The notes under the pieces were generated by a model. That model was not told where the DNA came from. It saw nothing but the letters and a program-made list of their open reading frames with translations, and made no database searches. The position numbers and the translations under genes were made by a program. Below, piece after piece: positions 17,820-25,339 of a DNA stretch of 64,000 nucleotides. The stretch spans positions 31,825 through 95,824 of the forward strand of contig NZ_VUNQ01000011.1 of the NCBI RefSeq assembly GCF_009695605.1. Reading direction: 5' to 3'. Origin of the DNA: Tissierella pigra. GTDB taxonomy: Bacteria; Bacillota; Clostridia; Tissierellales; Tissierellaceae. How positions within the stretch are numbered: the stretch's first letter is position 1; every line of letters starts with the position of its first letter.

Positions 17820-17915
17820 CCTTTCTCAACTAATTATAATATATCCTAGCAAATAACATAATTTGAAAGAAATTACTTTTCTTCTGTTATCCTATCATAT
17901 TTATTGCCAATTAGG
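17820..17915 (-). promoter_or_regulatory. Composite upstream region sharing blocks with 20544-20600 and 32757-32795
   Basis: Two blocks recur elsewhere. The proximal one (17820-17875), with TATAAT on the minus strand at 17833-17838, matches 20544-20600. The distal one (17876-17915), reading TTATCCTATCATATTTATT on the plus strand, matches the LytTR regulator upstream region. Shared upstream blocks suggest common regulation. Confidence 0.5.
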
Positions 17916-18075
17916 AAATGTAAATTATTAAGCTGAAGTTTTTCCCTAAATAATGTTGTAGATTTCTTAATTGCAAAAGGTTATTATACCAAGAAAGAAA
18001 ATAGAGCTACTCTCAATTAAACATTTTTTTGCAATGACACTGCAAGAATTAACTATTATAGATTATAAAAACGTT

Positions 18076-19422
18076 TTATATTAAATTAACTTCCTTTGAA
18101 CTATTCATTTTTATATATACAATAGATACTAAAATAGAGGTTATAGATGCTACTGGTCCAGTTAAACCTAATCCTATTAAACCTTTTTGAAGTACTATGG
18201 TCATCAAAAATGCTACTGGTATTCTAACTGCTATAGATGATACTATCCCATTTATCATGGTAAAATTAGTTCTTCCACTTCCATTTAAATATCCATTTAA
18301 ATTAAATTTAATGGCAACTAAGATAAAATCTATACTAAATGTTTTTAAATATTTACCTCCTGCATTTACTACATCTGCATCAGCTTTAAATATTCCCATT
18401 ATAGATTGAGGGTGTGCTTGAGCCCATACGAAAAAAAATAAGGAGCATATAAAAGATATTAATATACTTATCTTTAAGGCTTTCATAGCCCTTTCTGGTT
18501 TATTAGCCCCTATGTTTTGAGCAGTTAGTGCTGCTAAGGCATAGGATATGGACATAGGTGGAAGCATTGAAAATACTTCAAATTTAGCCACTACACCTAC
18601 TGCTGCTGACTCTGCTAGCCCCATACTATTGGCAATACCAGCTATAACCAAGAAAGAAGCCCAAAGCAATACTTCTTGTAAAGATAAAGGTGCTCCAACT
18701 TTTAGTAGCATTGACATCTTGTCCTTTTTTATTTTAAAGTTTCCCAATTTAAATTCAAATATAAAGTTTCTTTTGGCTAAATATATTATTGCCAAAACCA
18801 TACTAATCCCTTGTGATAATATAGTAGCTAGGGCAGCTCCTGCTGCTCTCATATCAAATACTCCCACTAAAATTAAATCTAAAACTATATTAGTTACACA
18901 AGCTATGGCAATAAAATATACTGGTCTTTTAGAATCTCCTAACCCTCGCAGAATAGAGCTTATGGCATTATATCCAAATATAAATATAACTCCAGAAGAA
19001 CATATCATTACATATTTAACAGTATCTGCATAAGCCTCTGGTGGTGTTTTCAAAATATTAAGTAAAGGTTTTGTCAGTATAAACATCAAAACAGTTATAA
19101 ACAATGATACAATTGCACCTGAGGATAGTAAACTTCCTATGGTTTCAGATACATCATTATTTCTCTTTGCTCCATAATACTGTCCAACTAAAATAGTCCC
19201 TGCCATAGTGAGTCCAATTATTAATCCATTTACAATTTGCATAACTTGTGTACCAATGGCTACAGATGATAGTCCAGCAGTATCTGTAAATAGACCTACA
19301 ATTAATAAATCTGCTGTTCCATATAAAGCCTGTAGAATATTTGCTATTATAAAGGGAATCGAAAAACTTATAAGCGATTTATAAATACTCCCTTCAGTTA
19401 AACTTTGTTCAAGTTGTTTCAA
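18076..19422 (-). CDS. MATE family multidrug efflux transporter
   Basis: 448 residues with twelve predicted helices and two MatE repeats; ADLLIVGLFTDTAGLSSVAIG and GTILVGQYYGAKRN in the first half and their counterparts (ANSMGLAESAAVGVVAKFE, TAQNIGANKPERA) in the second are typical of the family. It exports organic cations or drugs using Na+ or H+. Start is TTG 19422, 6 nt after AGGAGGAG. A divergent AraC regulator starts 146 bp away and probably controls it. Confidence 0.92.
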   Translation of the reverse strand: MKQLEQSLTEGSIYKSLISFSIPFIIANILQALYGTADLLIVGLFTDTAGLSSVAIGTQVMQIVNGLIIGLTMAGTILVGQYYGAKRNNDVSETIGSLLSSGAIVSLFITVLMFILTKPLLNILKTPPEAYADTVKYVMICSSGVIFIFGYNAISSILRGLGDSKRPVYFIAIACVTNIVLDLILVGVFDMRAAGAALATILSQGISMVLAIIYLAKRNFIFEFKLGNFKIKKDKMSMLLKVGAPLSLQEVLLWASFLVIAGIANSMGLAESAAVGVVAKFEVFSMLPPMSISYALAALTAQNIGANKPERAMKALKISILISFICSLFFFVWAQAHPQSIMGIFKADADVVNAGGKYLKTFSIDFILVAIKFNLNGYLNGSGRTNFTMINGIVSSIAVRIPVAFLMTIVLQKGLIGLGLTGPVASITSILVSIVYIKMNSSKEVNLI

Positions 19423-19568
19423 TTGATTCTCCTCCTTCTAATACCTTTTCAATTTATTATATGGATTTTCTCAATTATATCTTATATCTATAATTATATT
19501 ATGATAAACTAGTTACAATCCATAAGTATATTGTCATAAACTAAAACTATATTAGCGAGGTCTTTAAT

Positions 19569-20462
19569 ATGTATTTAAATACTTTCAATGTTAATAGTAA
19601 TTTACAATCAAAAATGGAATATGGCACTCTTGAATTTCCCTTAGAAGTCTTTTATGACGATTTATATAAATATGATATGAATTTTATTCGTTGGCATTGG
19701 CATAAGGAAATTCAGTTTGCCATTGTACAAAAAGGCGTTGTTGAATTTTTCTTCTTAGATGAATCCTTTCAGCTATCGGAAGGAAATGGTTTATTTATTA
19801 ATTCAAATAGTCTTCATCAAATGAAGCCGATTACTCCAGACTGTGTAGTAGTCAATATAGTATTTAATCACACATTAATAGGTGGACACAATTTATCCCT
19901 TATAGATAGGAAATATATATATCCTATTGTAAATAATAGTAGTCTTGATTTTCTACTTTTAGATAATACCATTAAGTGGAATAAGGATATAATTATAAAA
20001 TTATTTGAGATTTATGATTTCCATAAGAATCGTGATTTCGGATATGAACTTTCCATAAAAAATAATCTATGTAGTTTATGGCTAATTTTAGCTTATAATT
20101 TAGTTCCAAATTTAAATTTATCATCTAAGCTTCATAAACATGAAGAAGAAAGAATCAAAATTATCCTTGAATATATTCATAATAACTTTTCAAATAATAT
20201 TAGTCTCAAAGATATATCTGATTCTGTTCATATTAGTAAATCAGAATGTTGTCGATGTTTTAAAAAATATTTGAAAATGTCACCTTTTGAGTATCTTATG
20301 CAATATAGAATAGTAGAAGCCTTGAGCCTTATACAAAATACCACTAAATCCATAACCGAAATTATGTGTTTAGTGGGATTTAATGATGCAAGTTATTTTA
20401 CAAAGATATTTAAACGATTTACTAATTGTACTCCTACTGAATATCGAAAACAATTTAATTAA
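19569..20462 (+). CDS. AraC family transcriptional regulator
   Basis: 297 residues. Residues ~20-130 form a cupin-like sensing domain (WHWHKEIQFAIVQKGVVEFF) and residues ~195-297 carry two AraC helix-turn-helix motifs (SLKDISDSVHISKSECCRCFKKY and SITEIMCLVGFNDASYFTKIFKR). GAGG lies 8 nt before the ATG. Its position, divergent from the MATE pump, suggests it regulates that pump in response to a ligand. Confidence 0.92.
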   Translation: MYLNTFNVNSNLQSKMEYGTLEFPLEVFYDDLYKYDMNFIRWHWHKEIQFAIVQKGVVEFFFLDESFQLSEGNGLFINSNSLHQMKPITPDCVVVNIVFNHTLIGGHNLSLIDRKYIYPIVNNSSLDFLLLDNTIKWNKDIIIKLFEIYDFHKNRDFGYELSIKNNLCSLWLILAYNLVPNLNLSSKLHKHEEERIKIILEYIHNNFSNNISLKDISDSVHISKSECCRCFKKYLKMSPFEYLMQYRIVEALSLIQNTTKSITEIMCLVGFNDASYFTKIFKRFTNCTPTEYRKQFN

Positions 20463-20471
20463 AAGCCCTAT

Positions 20472-20528
20472 CTATTTTTCAATAGAGATTATAATTTTCT
20501 TTTTAAATAATCCTTTACCAATTAACAA
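20472..20528 (-). CDS. Possible short peptide gene (18 residues)
   Basis: TTG at 20528 follows GGAAGGAG by 5 nt and opens a frame encoding MLIGKGLFKKKIIISIEK. A hairpin (TCTATT/AATAGA) overlaps its end. A block matching the TraX promoter region lies directly upstream at 20544-20600. Short and therefore uncertain; it could be a remnant of a longer gene. Confidence 0.25.
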   Translation of the reverse strand: MLIGKGLFKKKIIISIEK

Positions 20529-20543
20529 AATACTCCTTCCCTC

Positions 20544-20600
20544 TTTCTCAACTAATTATAATCTATCTTAGTAAATATCATAGTCTGAAATAAATTATTA
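20544..20600 (-). promoter_or_regulatory. Promoter-like block shared with the TraX upstream region
   Basis: About 55 bp match 17820-17875, including TTATAATTAGTTGAGAAAG on the minus strand, with TATAAT at 20555-20560. It is placed to transcribe the short peptide frame at 20472. Confidence 0.45.
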
Positions 20601-20610
20601 GTCTCTCATA

Positions 20611-21192
20611 CTAAATCATCCCAAGTATTAATTCATACAATAAGTATTTTTCACCAATATCAATATTTATGTATTCTAAAAATATATCATCATAAAAACC
20701 TCCTGATGAAATAACTCCTATTCCAAGACCTTCACATATCAAGCATATATTCTGTGCAAGATGTCCTGCCTCAATATTTAAAAATCTATATGCTCTATCT
20801 TGATATTTCATTCCTTTTATACTCATATCTCCTACTATATATATATTAAATGAAGATCCATAACAAAAATGTTCATTTGCAGTAATAAAATTATATTCTT
20901 CTTTAGAAAAATTATCTTTTATTATATATAAGCTATTGTCTAGATTATTATATAAGTATATTCCAGCTTCCAGTTCCTCTACATTTAAAACTGTTACAAA
21001 TAAGTACATAGAGTCAATTGCACCAGAACTTGCATAAGGTGTTAAGTTTGCTTTTGGATAGAACATAAATTCATCTAATCGTCCTGTAACAAAGCTGGAG
21101 TAAAATAAAACTTTTGTAAAGTCCATTAAACTTATAGGTTGTTTTGAAAACTCTCTTTTTGTTCTTCTCACTTGTATTGAATTTATTTGATC
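20611..21192 (-). pseudogene. SagB/ThcOx-type dehydrogenase, 5'-truncated by IS3 element
   Basis: An open frame of 186 residues from GTG 21171 matches the FMN-dependent SagB-type nitroreductase domain (RRTKREFSKQPISLMDF, TPYASSGAIDSMYLFV, RFLNIEAGHLAQNICLICEGLGIGVISSGGF). The frame stays open upstream (DQINSIQ) up to the IS end at 21193, so the natural N-terminus has been removed. SagB proteins oxidise azolines in azole-modified peptides or act on peptide substrates. No cyclodehydratase or precursor peptide gene remains here. Whether the GTG start still gives product is unknown. Confidence 0.75.
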
Positions 21193-21279
21193 TGATGATA
21201 GAATAAAAAACGGAGAACATAAATATGATATATCCTTGAATCTGGTATAATAATTATAACAGATAAGGAGAGGTTATTT

Positions 21280-21573
21280 ATGGGAACAAAAAAACATTAC
21301 ACTAAAGAATTTAAACAAGATGCAGTTAATTATTATTATTCATCTGGGAAATCAATCAAAGCAGTAGCAGAAGATCTAAAAATTAGTGCTACAGGTCTTA
21401 ATAACTGGATTCAAAACTCCAAAATGAATGATGGAGTAGTAAATCATAGAGGCTCTGGTAATTACTCATCAGACGCAGAAAAAGAAATTGCAAAACTAAA
21501 AAAAGAACTTAGAGACAAAGAGGATGCACTTGAAATACTAAAAAAGGCCATAGGCATACTGAACAAAGATTAA
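21280..21573 (+). CDS. IS3-family transposase OrfA
   Basis: 97 residues: a helix-turn-helix (YSSGKSIKAVAEDLKISATGL) followed by a leucine-zipper-like coiled coil (EKEIAKLKKELRDKEDALEILKKA), the usual OrfA architecture that binds the IS ends and multimerises. An A6G slippery heptamer occurs in codons LKKA near the end, the expected -1 frameshift site. The protein is identical in translation to OrfA of the copy at 31030-31323. Confidence 0.9.
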   Translation: MGTKKHYTKEFKQDAVNYYYSSGKSIKAVAEDLKISATGLNNWIQNSKMNDGVVNHRGSGNYSSDAEKEIAKLKKELRDKEDALEILKKAIGILNKD

Positions 21574-21637
21574 CTGAAGGAATATATATAAAGAAGTAAA
21601 AAACCTATCTAAAGAACGCCGAATTTCAGTTAACAGT

Positions 21638-22447
21638 GTGCTTAAAATACTAGGCGTTTCATCTTCTGGATATTATGATTATTTAAAAAGAGAAGATTCA
21701 AATCAGAAGATTAGAAAACAACAAGTTAAGCAAGAAATTACAGAGATTTACAATGAATCCAAGCAAATATATGGTGCCCCTAAAATCACATCCATACTTC
21801 AAAGCAGGGGTCATGTTATTGCTGAAAAAACAGTAGGAAACTACATGCGTGAACTCGGAATCAAAGCAATTTGGGTAAGTCCGTATAAAAGAACGACAAT
21901 AGATCCAGATTTTGATAGTAAGCTTAGAAATATTCTAGATAGAAATTTTTCACCTAATGCACCAAATACGGTATGGGTAACAGATATTACCTATATATGG
22001 ACAGTAAGCGGATTTGTCTATCTAACAACAGTTATAGATCTATTCTCACGAAAAGTAATAGGTTGGCACCTTTCAGATACTCTATCAACAGAAGGAGTGC
22101 TAAAAGCCATCAATAAAGCAAAATCATGCAGGAAAATAGATGCTCCTATAATTATTCATAGTGATAGGGGTGTACAATATGTGTCAAAGGCATATATTGA
22201 GGTAACACCAGCAGGGAAATTCATACGAAGCTATTCACAAAAGGGAACCCCTTGGGATAATGCTGTCATTGAGTCATTTCATGCTCTAATAAAGAGAGAA
22301 TGGCTAAACAGATTCGTCATAAGGCATATTAGTCATGCTCATGAACTCATTTTTGAATATATTGAAACATTCTATAATACTAAGAGAATTCACAGCCATT
22401 GTGATATGTCTTCGCCTTATGATTTTGAGGATAAACATGTTGGTTAA
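21638..22447 (+). CDS. IS3-family transposase OrfB (DDE integrase core)
   Basis: 269 residues from GTG 21638; the frame is open from 21578. It has an HTH_21-like segment (KEITEIYNESKQIYGAPKI) and an rve integrase core with the DDE residues in VWVTDITYIWT, IIHSDRGVQY and GTPWDNAVIESFHALIKRE. In IS3 elements OrfB is normally made as an OrfAB fusion by -1 slippage. Here the -1 frame meets a TAA at 21597 because of an extra TA in a TA repeat (21583-21590), so the fusion should fail. This copy is therefore probably inactive unless OrfB alone suffices. Confidence 0.88.
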   Translation: MLKILGVSSSGYYDYLKREDSNQKIRKQQVKQEITEIYNESKQIYGAPKITSILQSRGHVIAEKTVGNYMRELGIKAIWVSPYKRTTIDPDFDSKLRNILDRNFSPNAPNTVWVTDITYIWTVSGFVYLTTVIDLFSRKVIGWHLSDTLSTEGVLKAINKAKSCRKIDAPIIIHSDRGVQYVSKAYIEVTPAGKFIRSYSQKGTPWDNAVIESFHALIKREWLNRFVIRHISHAHELIFEYIETFYNTKRIHSHCDMSSPYDFEDKHVG

Positions 22448-22452
22448 TCGAT

Positions 22453-23046
22453 TCAAGAATATATTAAGTTTTTATTGTCCGTTTTCTTGACAGAAGACCA
22501 TTCACCAGTTTTCTTATTAATTTTTTCTTTATATAGTAGTACCATTTTTGTATTTCCATTTGTAAAATCTTTTTGTGTTTTAAGAAAAAAAGATCTACAA
22601 AACATCTTTTCTTTTAATTCATAATTTCCATCTATAAAAATATAAATAGATCCTCCACTATCTATATTCTCCAAAATAAATTTACATTCTACACTTGTCC
22701 AATTACTTTGACTTCTATTAAATTTAAATACTAAATTATTACTATCCATTATTTCTTCTATTTTAACAAAAGGGGTTATCCGCTCTATGTTTGTAACTTC
22801 ATATTTACTACTTTTAGAAATAAAGCTTTCTGTTATTTGATTTTCTATTATTAAATCAAATACTTTTTCTTTATTCTCTGAGGGATAGTTAATATCATTT
22901 AACTTCTGTAATCCTACAAGATGAAAAAAATTTTCTTTTTTAAATTCTATAATTAACTCTGTTGTAATTCCTTTTCTTCCAACAACTATTTTATACTCTA
23001 TATCTAACAAATTTTTAAAAGATAATGCTGCACTCTTTAGACTCAA
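22453..23046 (-). CDS. PBECR4-like nuclease-fold protein, C-terminus altered by IS
   Basis: 197 residues from TTG 23046, 6 nt after GGGGTGA. The pattern AALSFKNLLDIEYKIVVGRKG, ENFFHLVGLQKL, a repeated Ser/Ile segment, IYIFID...MFCRSFF, and TKMVLLYKEKIN matches PBECR4 proteins (phage-barnase-EndoU-colicin-RelE-like fold), predicted RNases seen in phage and defence-type contexts. The last ~10 codons (KKTDNKNLIYS) are read from the IS3 right end, so the native C-terminus is lost, though the core appears whole. It directly follows the right end of a decayed TnpB element. Confidence 0.6.
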   Translation of the reverse strand: MSLKSAALSFKNLLDIEYKIVVGRKGITTELIIEFKKENFFHLVGLQKLNDINYPSENKEKVFDLIIENQITESFISKSSKYEVTNIERITPFVKIEEIMDSNNLVFKFNRSQSNWTSVECKFILENIDSGGSIYIFIDGNYELKEKMFCRSFFLKTQKDFTNGNTKMVLLYKEKINKKTGEWSSVKKTDNKNLIYS

Positions 23047-23068
23047 TTTATTCACCCCATAACATAGA

Positions 23069-23099
23069 AATGGCACTACGGATAATCCATAGTGCCATT
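23069..23099 (-). repeat. Right-end hairpin of an IS200/IS605-type element
   Basis: AATGGCACTA (23069-23078) pairs with TAGTGCCATT (23090-23099). It overlaps the TnpB stop codon and precedes the PBECR4 ribosome site by ~10 bp. Subterminal hairpins just after tnpB are the hallmark of IS200/IS605 right ends. Confidence 0.55.
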
Positions 23100-23236
23100 A
23101 AATGTTTTCTTTCAGATATTTAAATCCTATCCAAGTTGTGGTTTTCATTTAAACCCCTCGGAAGCTCCACAGGACACTGCGACTTGGAACAACATCCTGT
23201 TTCTACGCTTAATAGACACACTCTGTTGCCTATTCT
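23098..23236 (-). pseudogene. TnpB (IS200/IS605) C-terminal remnant, possible omega-RNA region
   Basis: The minus strand reads VETGCCSKSQCPVELPRGLN then ENHNLDRI and, after a shift equivalent to loss of 5 nt in an ATAGG duplication, GFKYLKENI and a stop. I take this as the C-terminal tail of a TnpB-type protein. All upstream tnpB sequence is gone. In active elements this 3' end plus the right-end hairpin encodes the guide RNA. CCAAGT...ACTTGG pairing inside the segment is consistent with structured RNA. The family assignment rests on pattern memory and is moderate. Confidence 0.5.
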
Positions 23237-23244
23237 CTATTAGT

Positions 23245-23270
23245 ATATACAAAAGTTAACTTTTGTATAT
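23245..23270. promoter_or_regulatory. 26-bp perfect palindrome
   Basis: ATATACAAAAGTTAACTTTTGTATAT is a perfect palindrome. It lies upstream of the TnpB remnant and PBECR4 gene on the minus strand, with TTGATA-like and TATACT-like hexamers at its edges. It could be an operator or the retained left-end structure of the decayed element. Confidence 0.45.
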
Positions 23271-23300
23271 CAATATTCTTTACTACAATTTAATAATATA

Positions 23301-23714
23301 TCAATTTTGGCTAAAAGTCAAATTTTTAGGGTTATCACCTGCACTTAAAACCCTTATACCCTCTGGAATATATACTTCTTCTATAATCTCAGGATTATAT
23401 TTATCCTCAGACTTTGCAAATGGGTTTTCTGTTTTTATTCTAACAGATACAACAGGGTCTCTGTTCATTGTTGCTGGAAACCAAACCCTTGTTTAGTCAC
23501 CATTATAAAAAACCTTCACTCATTGTAAGTCAGAGTCACATGTGTAATCAAAGTCTGAATCAGGGTTTTGTTCCTATACCTTAGGTGGATAATTATGGGA
23601 TTGGGTACTAGTTTATTTATCTGAATTATTGCTTGAAAGATTCTTACAAGCTGTTAATAAAAATATACAGGCAAATATTAACCAAGCATATTTTATAATT
23701 ATAGACCTTTTCAT
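23301..23714 (-). pseudogene. Lipoprotein gene with four in-frame nonsense codons
   Basis: From ATG 23714 a single 138-codon frame runs to a TGA at 23301 without any indel. It starts with a lipoprotein signal (IIIKYAWLIFACIFLLTAC). Stops interrupt it at codons 34 (TAA), 47 (TAG), 65 (TGA) and 74 (TAA). The remaining text (VWFPATMNRDPVVSVRIKT..., EVYIPEGIRVLSAGD) looks like real protein. All four stops can arise by single C-to-T changes from CAA, CAG or CGA. The final 55 codons could be read from an internal ATG at 23468 but have no ribosome site. Confidence 0.65.
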
Positions 23715-23840
23715 TTTATGCTATAACCTTTCCGATTTGGTTAGTATTTATTGATAAAAAAATTTGTTGCCAAGACTTTTTTTATAATATAAAAAATATT
23801 TACCTTGTGCCTTTTTTACTTATGAAAAGCATCATATAGT

Positions 23841-25283
23841 TTACTCAGCTAGATATCTCTTACCTGTGTCTATACCTACAGTATTGGTTGGTCCATCCCA
23901 TGTTACTCCTATATCAAAGGCTTTAGCTATATCCCTTAGTTTAAAGAAGTTACTTCCACCTATATTATAGGCAGTTAGTGAAATCTCTTTTCCATCCTTG
24001 TAAATGGCTGATGTAGTCACCTGTGCTGATTTAGACTTTCCATCACCCTTGGCTAATTCTCCTCCTATAGGAGTATAAACTTTGTTTGATATGAGCTTTA
24101 TTGCATTCTTAGCTCCATCCCATTCCACCTCGAAATTTTTGGCAGTTTTATTTACAACCTGAGCTAAATCTCTTAATTTAAAATAATTATTGCCATCTAT
24201 ATTGTAGGATTCAAGTTCTCTTAAAACTCCATTTACTTTCACTTTAGAAACTGTGGCCATAGCTTTTACTGTATTTGTCATTGCAAGAATTTCATTGATT
24301 TGATTTGGTCGATTGGATTTGCTAATTGATCCAGGGATAAAAAGATTTTTGTCAGATACCCCATATTTTGTGATCAATCCATCATAAGTTGATTTAGAAA
24401 TTATCTTATCATCCTGAGAATAAGTAGGATTTTCATCGTCTTTTCCATAGTCATCATAGTCGGCTATGATATGAGTTAATTCTATAACCTTTCCATTGCT
24501 AATAGATAAAATATGATAGTGTGTATACAGGCCGTGGCTGTAATCTATCAAATAGTTGTTTGGTGAAACAAACAGACTACCTTGTACATATGATTTGTCA
24601 TAAGTACAAAGCTTTCCATTGTGAAAATAAAATAAACGATAAGATTGCCCTCCCCCATTTAGGTCATCTTTATGTGCAATCACTTCCTTTGTGCCATCAC
24701 CATTTATGTCAACCAGGTAAGCTGCCTTGTAGCCTGCTGCACCTTTGAAATACTCACTCAAGGCAGTTGAGTAGGGATGAGGGTCAGCTGTTGCTGCTGC
24801 CGCTATGGGAACAAACTTAATAAAACGGTTACCATCGGCATCAGTAGTATTAGCTGCATATTGCTCAGCGGCTGAACCAATAGTGCCATATATTATAAAT
24901 CCGTCATGTGGGGTATGAAAACTTCCAGCTCTATCCCAACCCAAACTATCTTTGCCAATAACTTTAACACTTCCCGGGATTGTAATTGAATCTAATCCAG
25001 AGCATCCCCAGAAAGCATTATCGTCTATTTTTACTACACTGTCAGGGATAAATACCGATTTTATCTTATCATGGTCAAAAAAAGCATGATCTCCAATTTC
25101 AGTTACACCATCTGGTATAACAACATTTTCTGGGAAGTCGCTACCAAAGTCGCCATCGTATCTGACTAAAACACCATTCTTAATATTAAATAAACCTTCT
25201 GCTTGCACAGGTATTGAAAATGTTGACACGAGTCCCAATAGCATAAATAACAGCAGTATAACAGATAAAACTTTCTTCTTCAT
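23841..25283 (-). CDS. Secreted BspA-type LRR protein with copper-amine-oxidase-like C-terminal modules
   Basis: 480 residues. Signal peptide to ~residue 28 (PVQA). Residues ~45-125 are BspA/LRR_5-type repeats (VVIPDGVTEIGDHAFFDHDKIKS and a second unit with FWGCSGLDSITIPGSVKVIG). Residues ~165-300 contain a Ca-binding-like DINGDGTKEVI repeat typical of FG-GAP/dockerin-like loops. Residues ~340-480 hold two copper-amine-oxidase-N-like units (NYFKLRDLAQVVN and NFFKLRDIAKAFD). RBS GGAGG. The last ~140 codons are almost identical to those of the gene at 26480, indicating recent duplication or conversion. Likely cell surface; role unknown. Confidence 0.75.
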   Translation of the reverse strand: MKKKVLSVILLLFMLLGLVSTFSIPVQAEGLFNIKNGVLVRYDGDFGSDFPENVVIPDGVTEIGDHAFFDHDKIKSVFIPDSVVKIDDNAFWGCSGLDSITIPGSVKVIGKDSLGWDRAGSFHTPHDGFIIYGTIGSAAEQYAANTTDADGNRFIKFVPIAAAATADPHPYSTALSEYFKGAAGYKAAYLVDINGDGTKEVIAHKDDLNGGGQSYRLFYFHNGKLCTYDKSYVQGSLFVSPNNYLIDYSHGLYTHYHILSISNGKVIELTHIIADYDDYGKDDENPTYSQDDKIISKSTYDGLITKYGVSDKNLFIPGSISKSNRPNQINEILAMTNTVKAMATVSKVKVNGVLRELESYNIDGNNYFKLRDLAQVVNKTAKNFEVEWDGAKNAIKLISNKVYTPIGGELAKGDGKSKSAQVTTSAIYKDGKEISLTAYNIGGSNFFKLRDIAKAFDIGVTWDGPTNTVGIDTGKRYLAE

Positions 25284-25339
25284 AACAATTAGCCTCCAAA
25301 AAAGTATTTTTTAATGACGAACTACATAGTAAATTGATG

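Larger units (their letters stand above)
21193..22492 (+). mobile_element. IS3-family insertion sequence (full-length copy)
   Basis: About 1300 bp. The left end (TGATGATAG...AAAACGGAGAAC) and right end (...TTGTCCGTTTTCTTGACA) are imperfect inverted repeats. It contains orfA and orfB. A second copy of the left 446 bp lies inverted at 30952-31397, and comparison of the copies defines the left boundary at 21193. No clear target duplication is visible. It is flanked by two truncated genes. Confidence 0.85.

Noticed and set aside
23069..23240. Type III toxin-antitoxin RNA upstream of PBECR4
   Set aside because: No tandem RNA repeats are present, and the segment reads as a TnpB C-terminus with right-end hairpin, a simpler explanation.
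23301..23714. Stop-codon recoding (selenocysteine, pyrrolysine or reassigned stops) in the lipoprotein frame
   Set aside because: All three stop types occur internally, no SECIS-like hairpin is evident and neighbouring genes use stops normally; decay is more likely.
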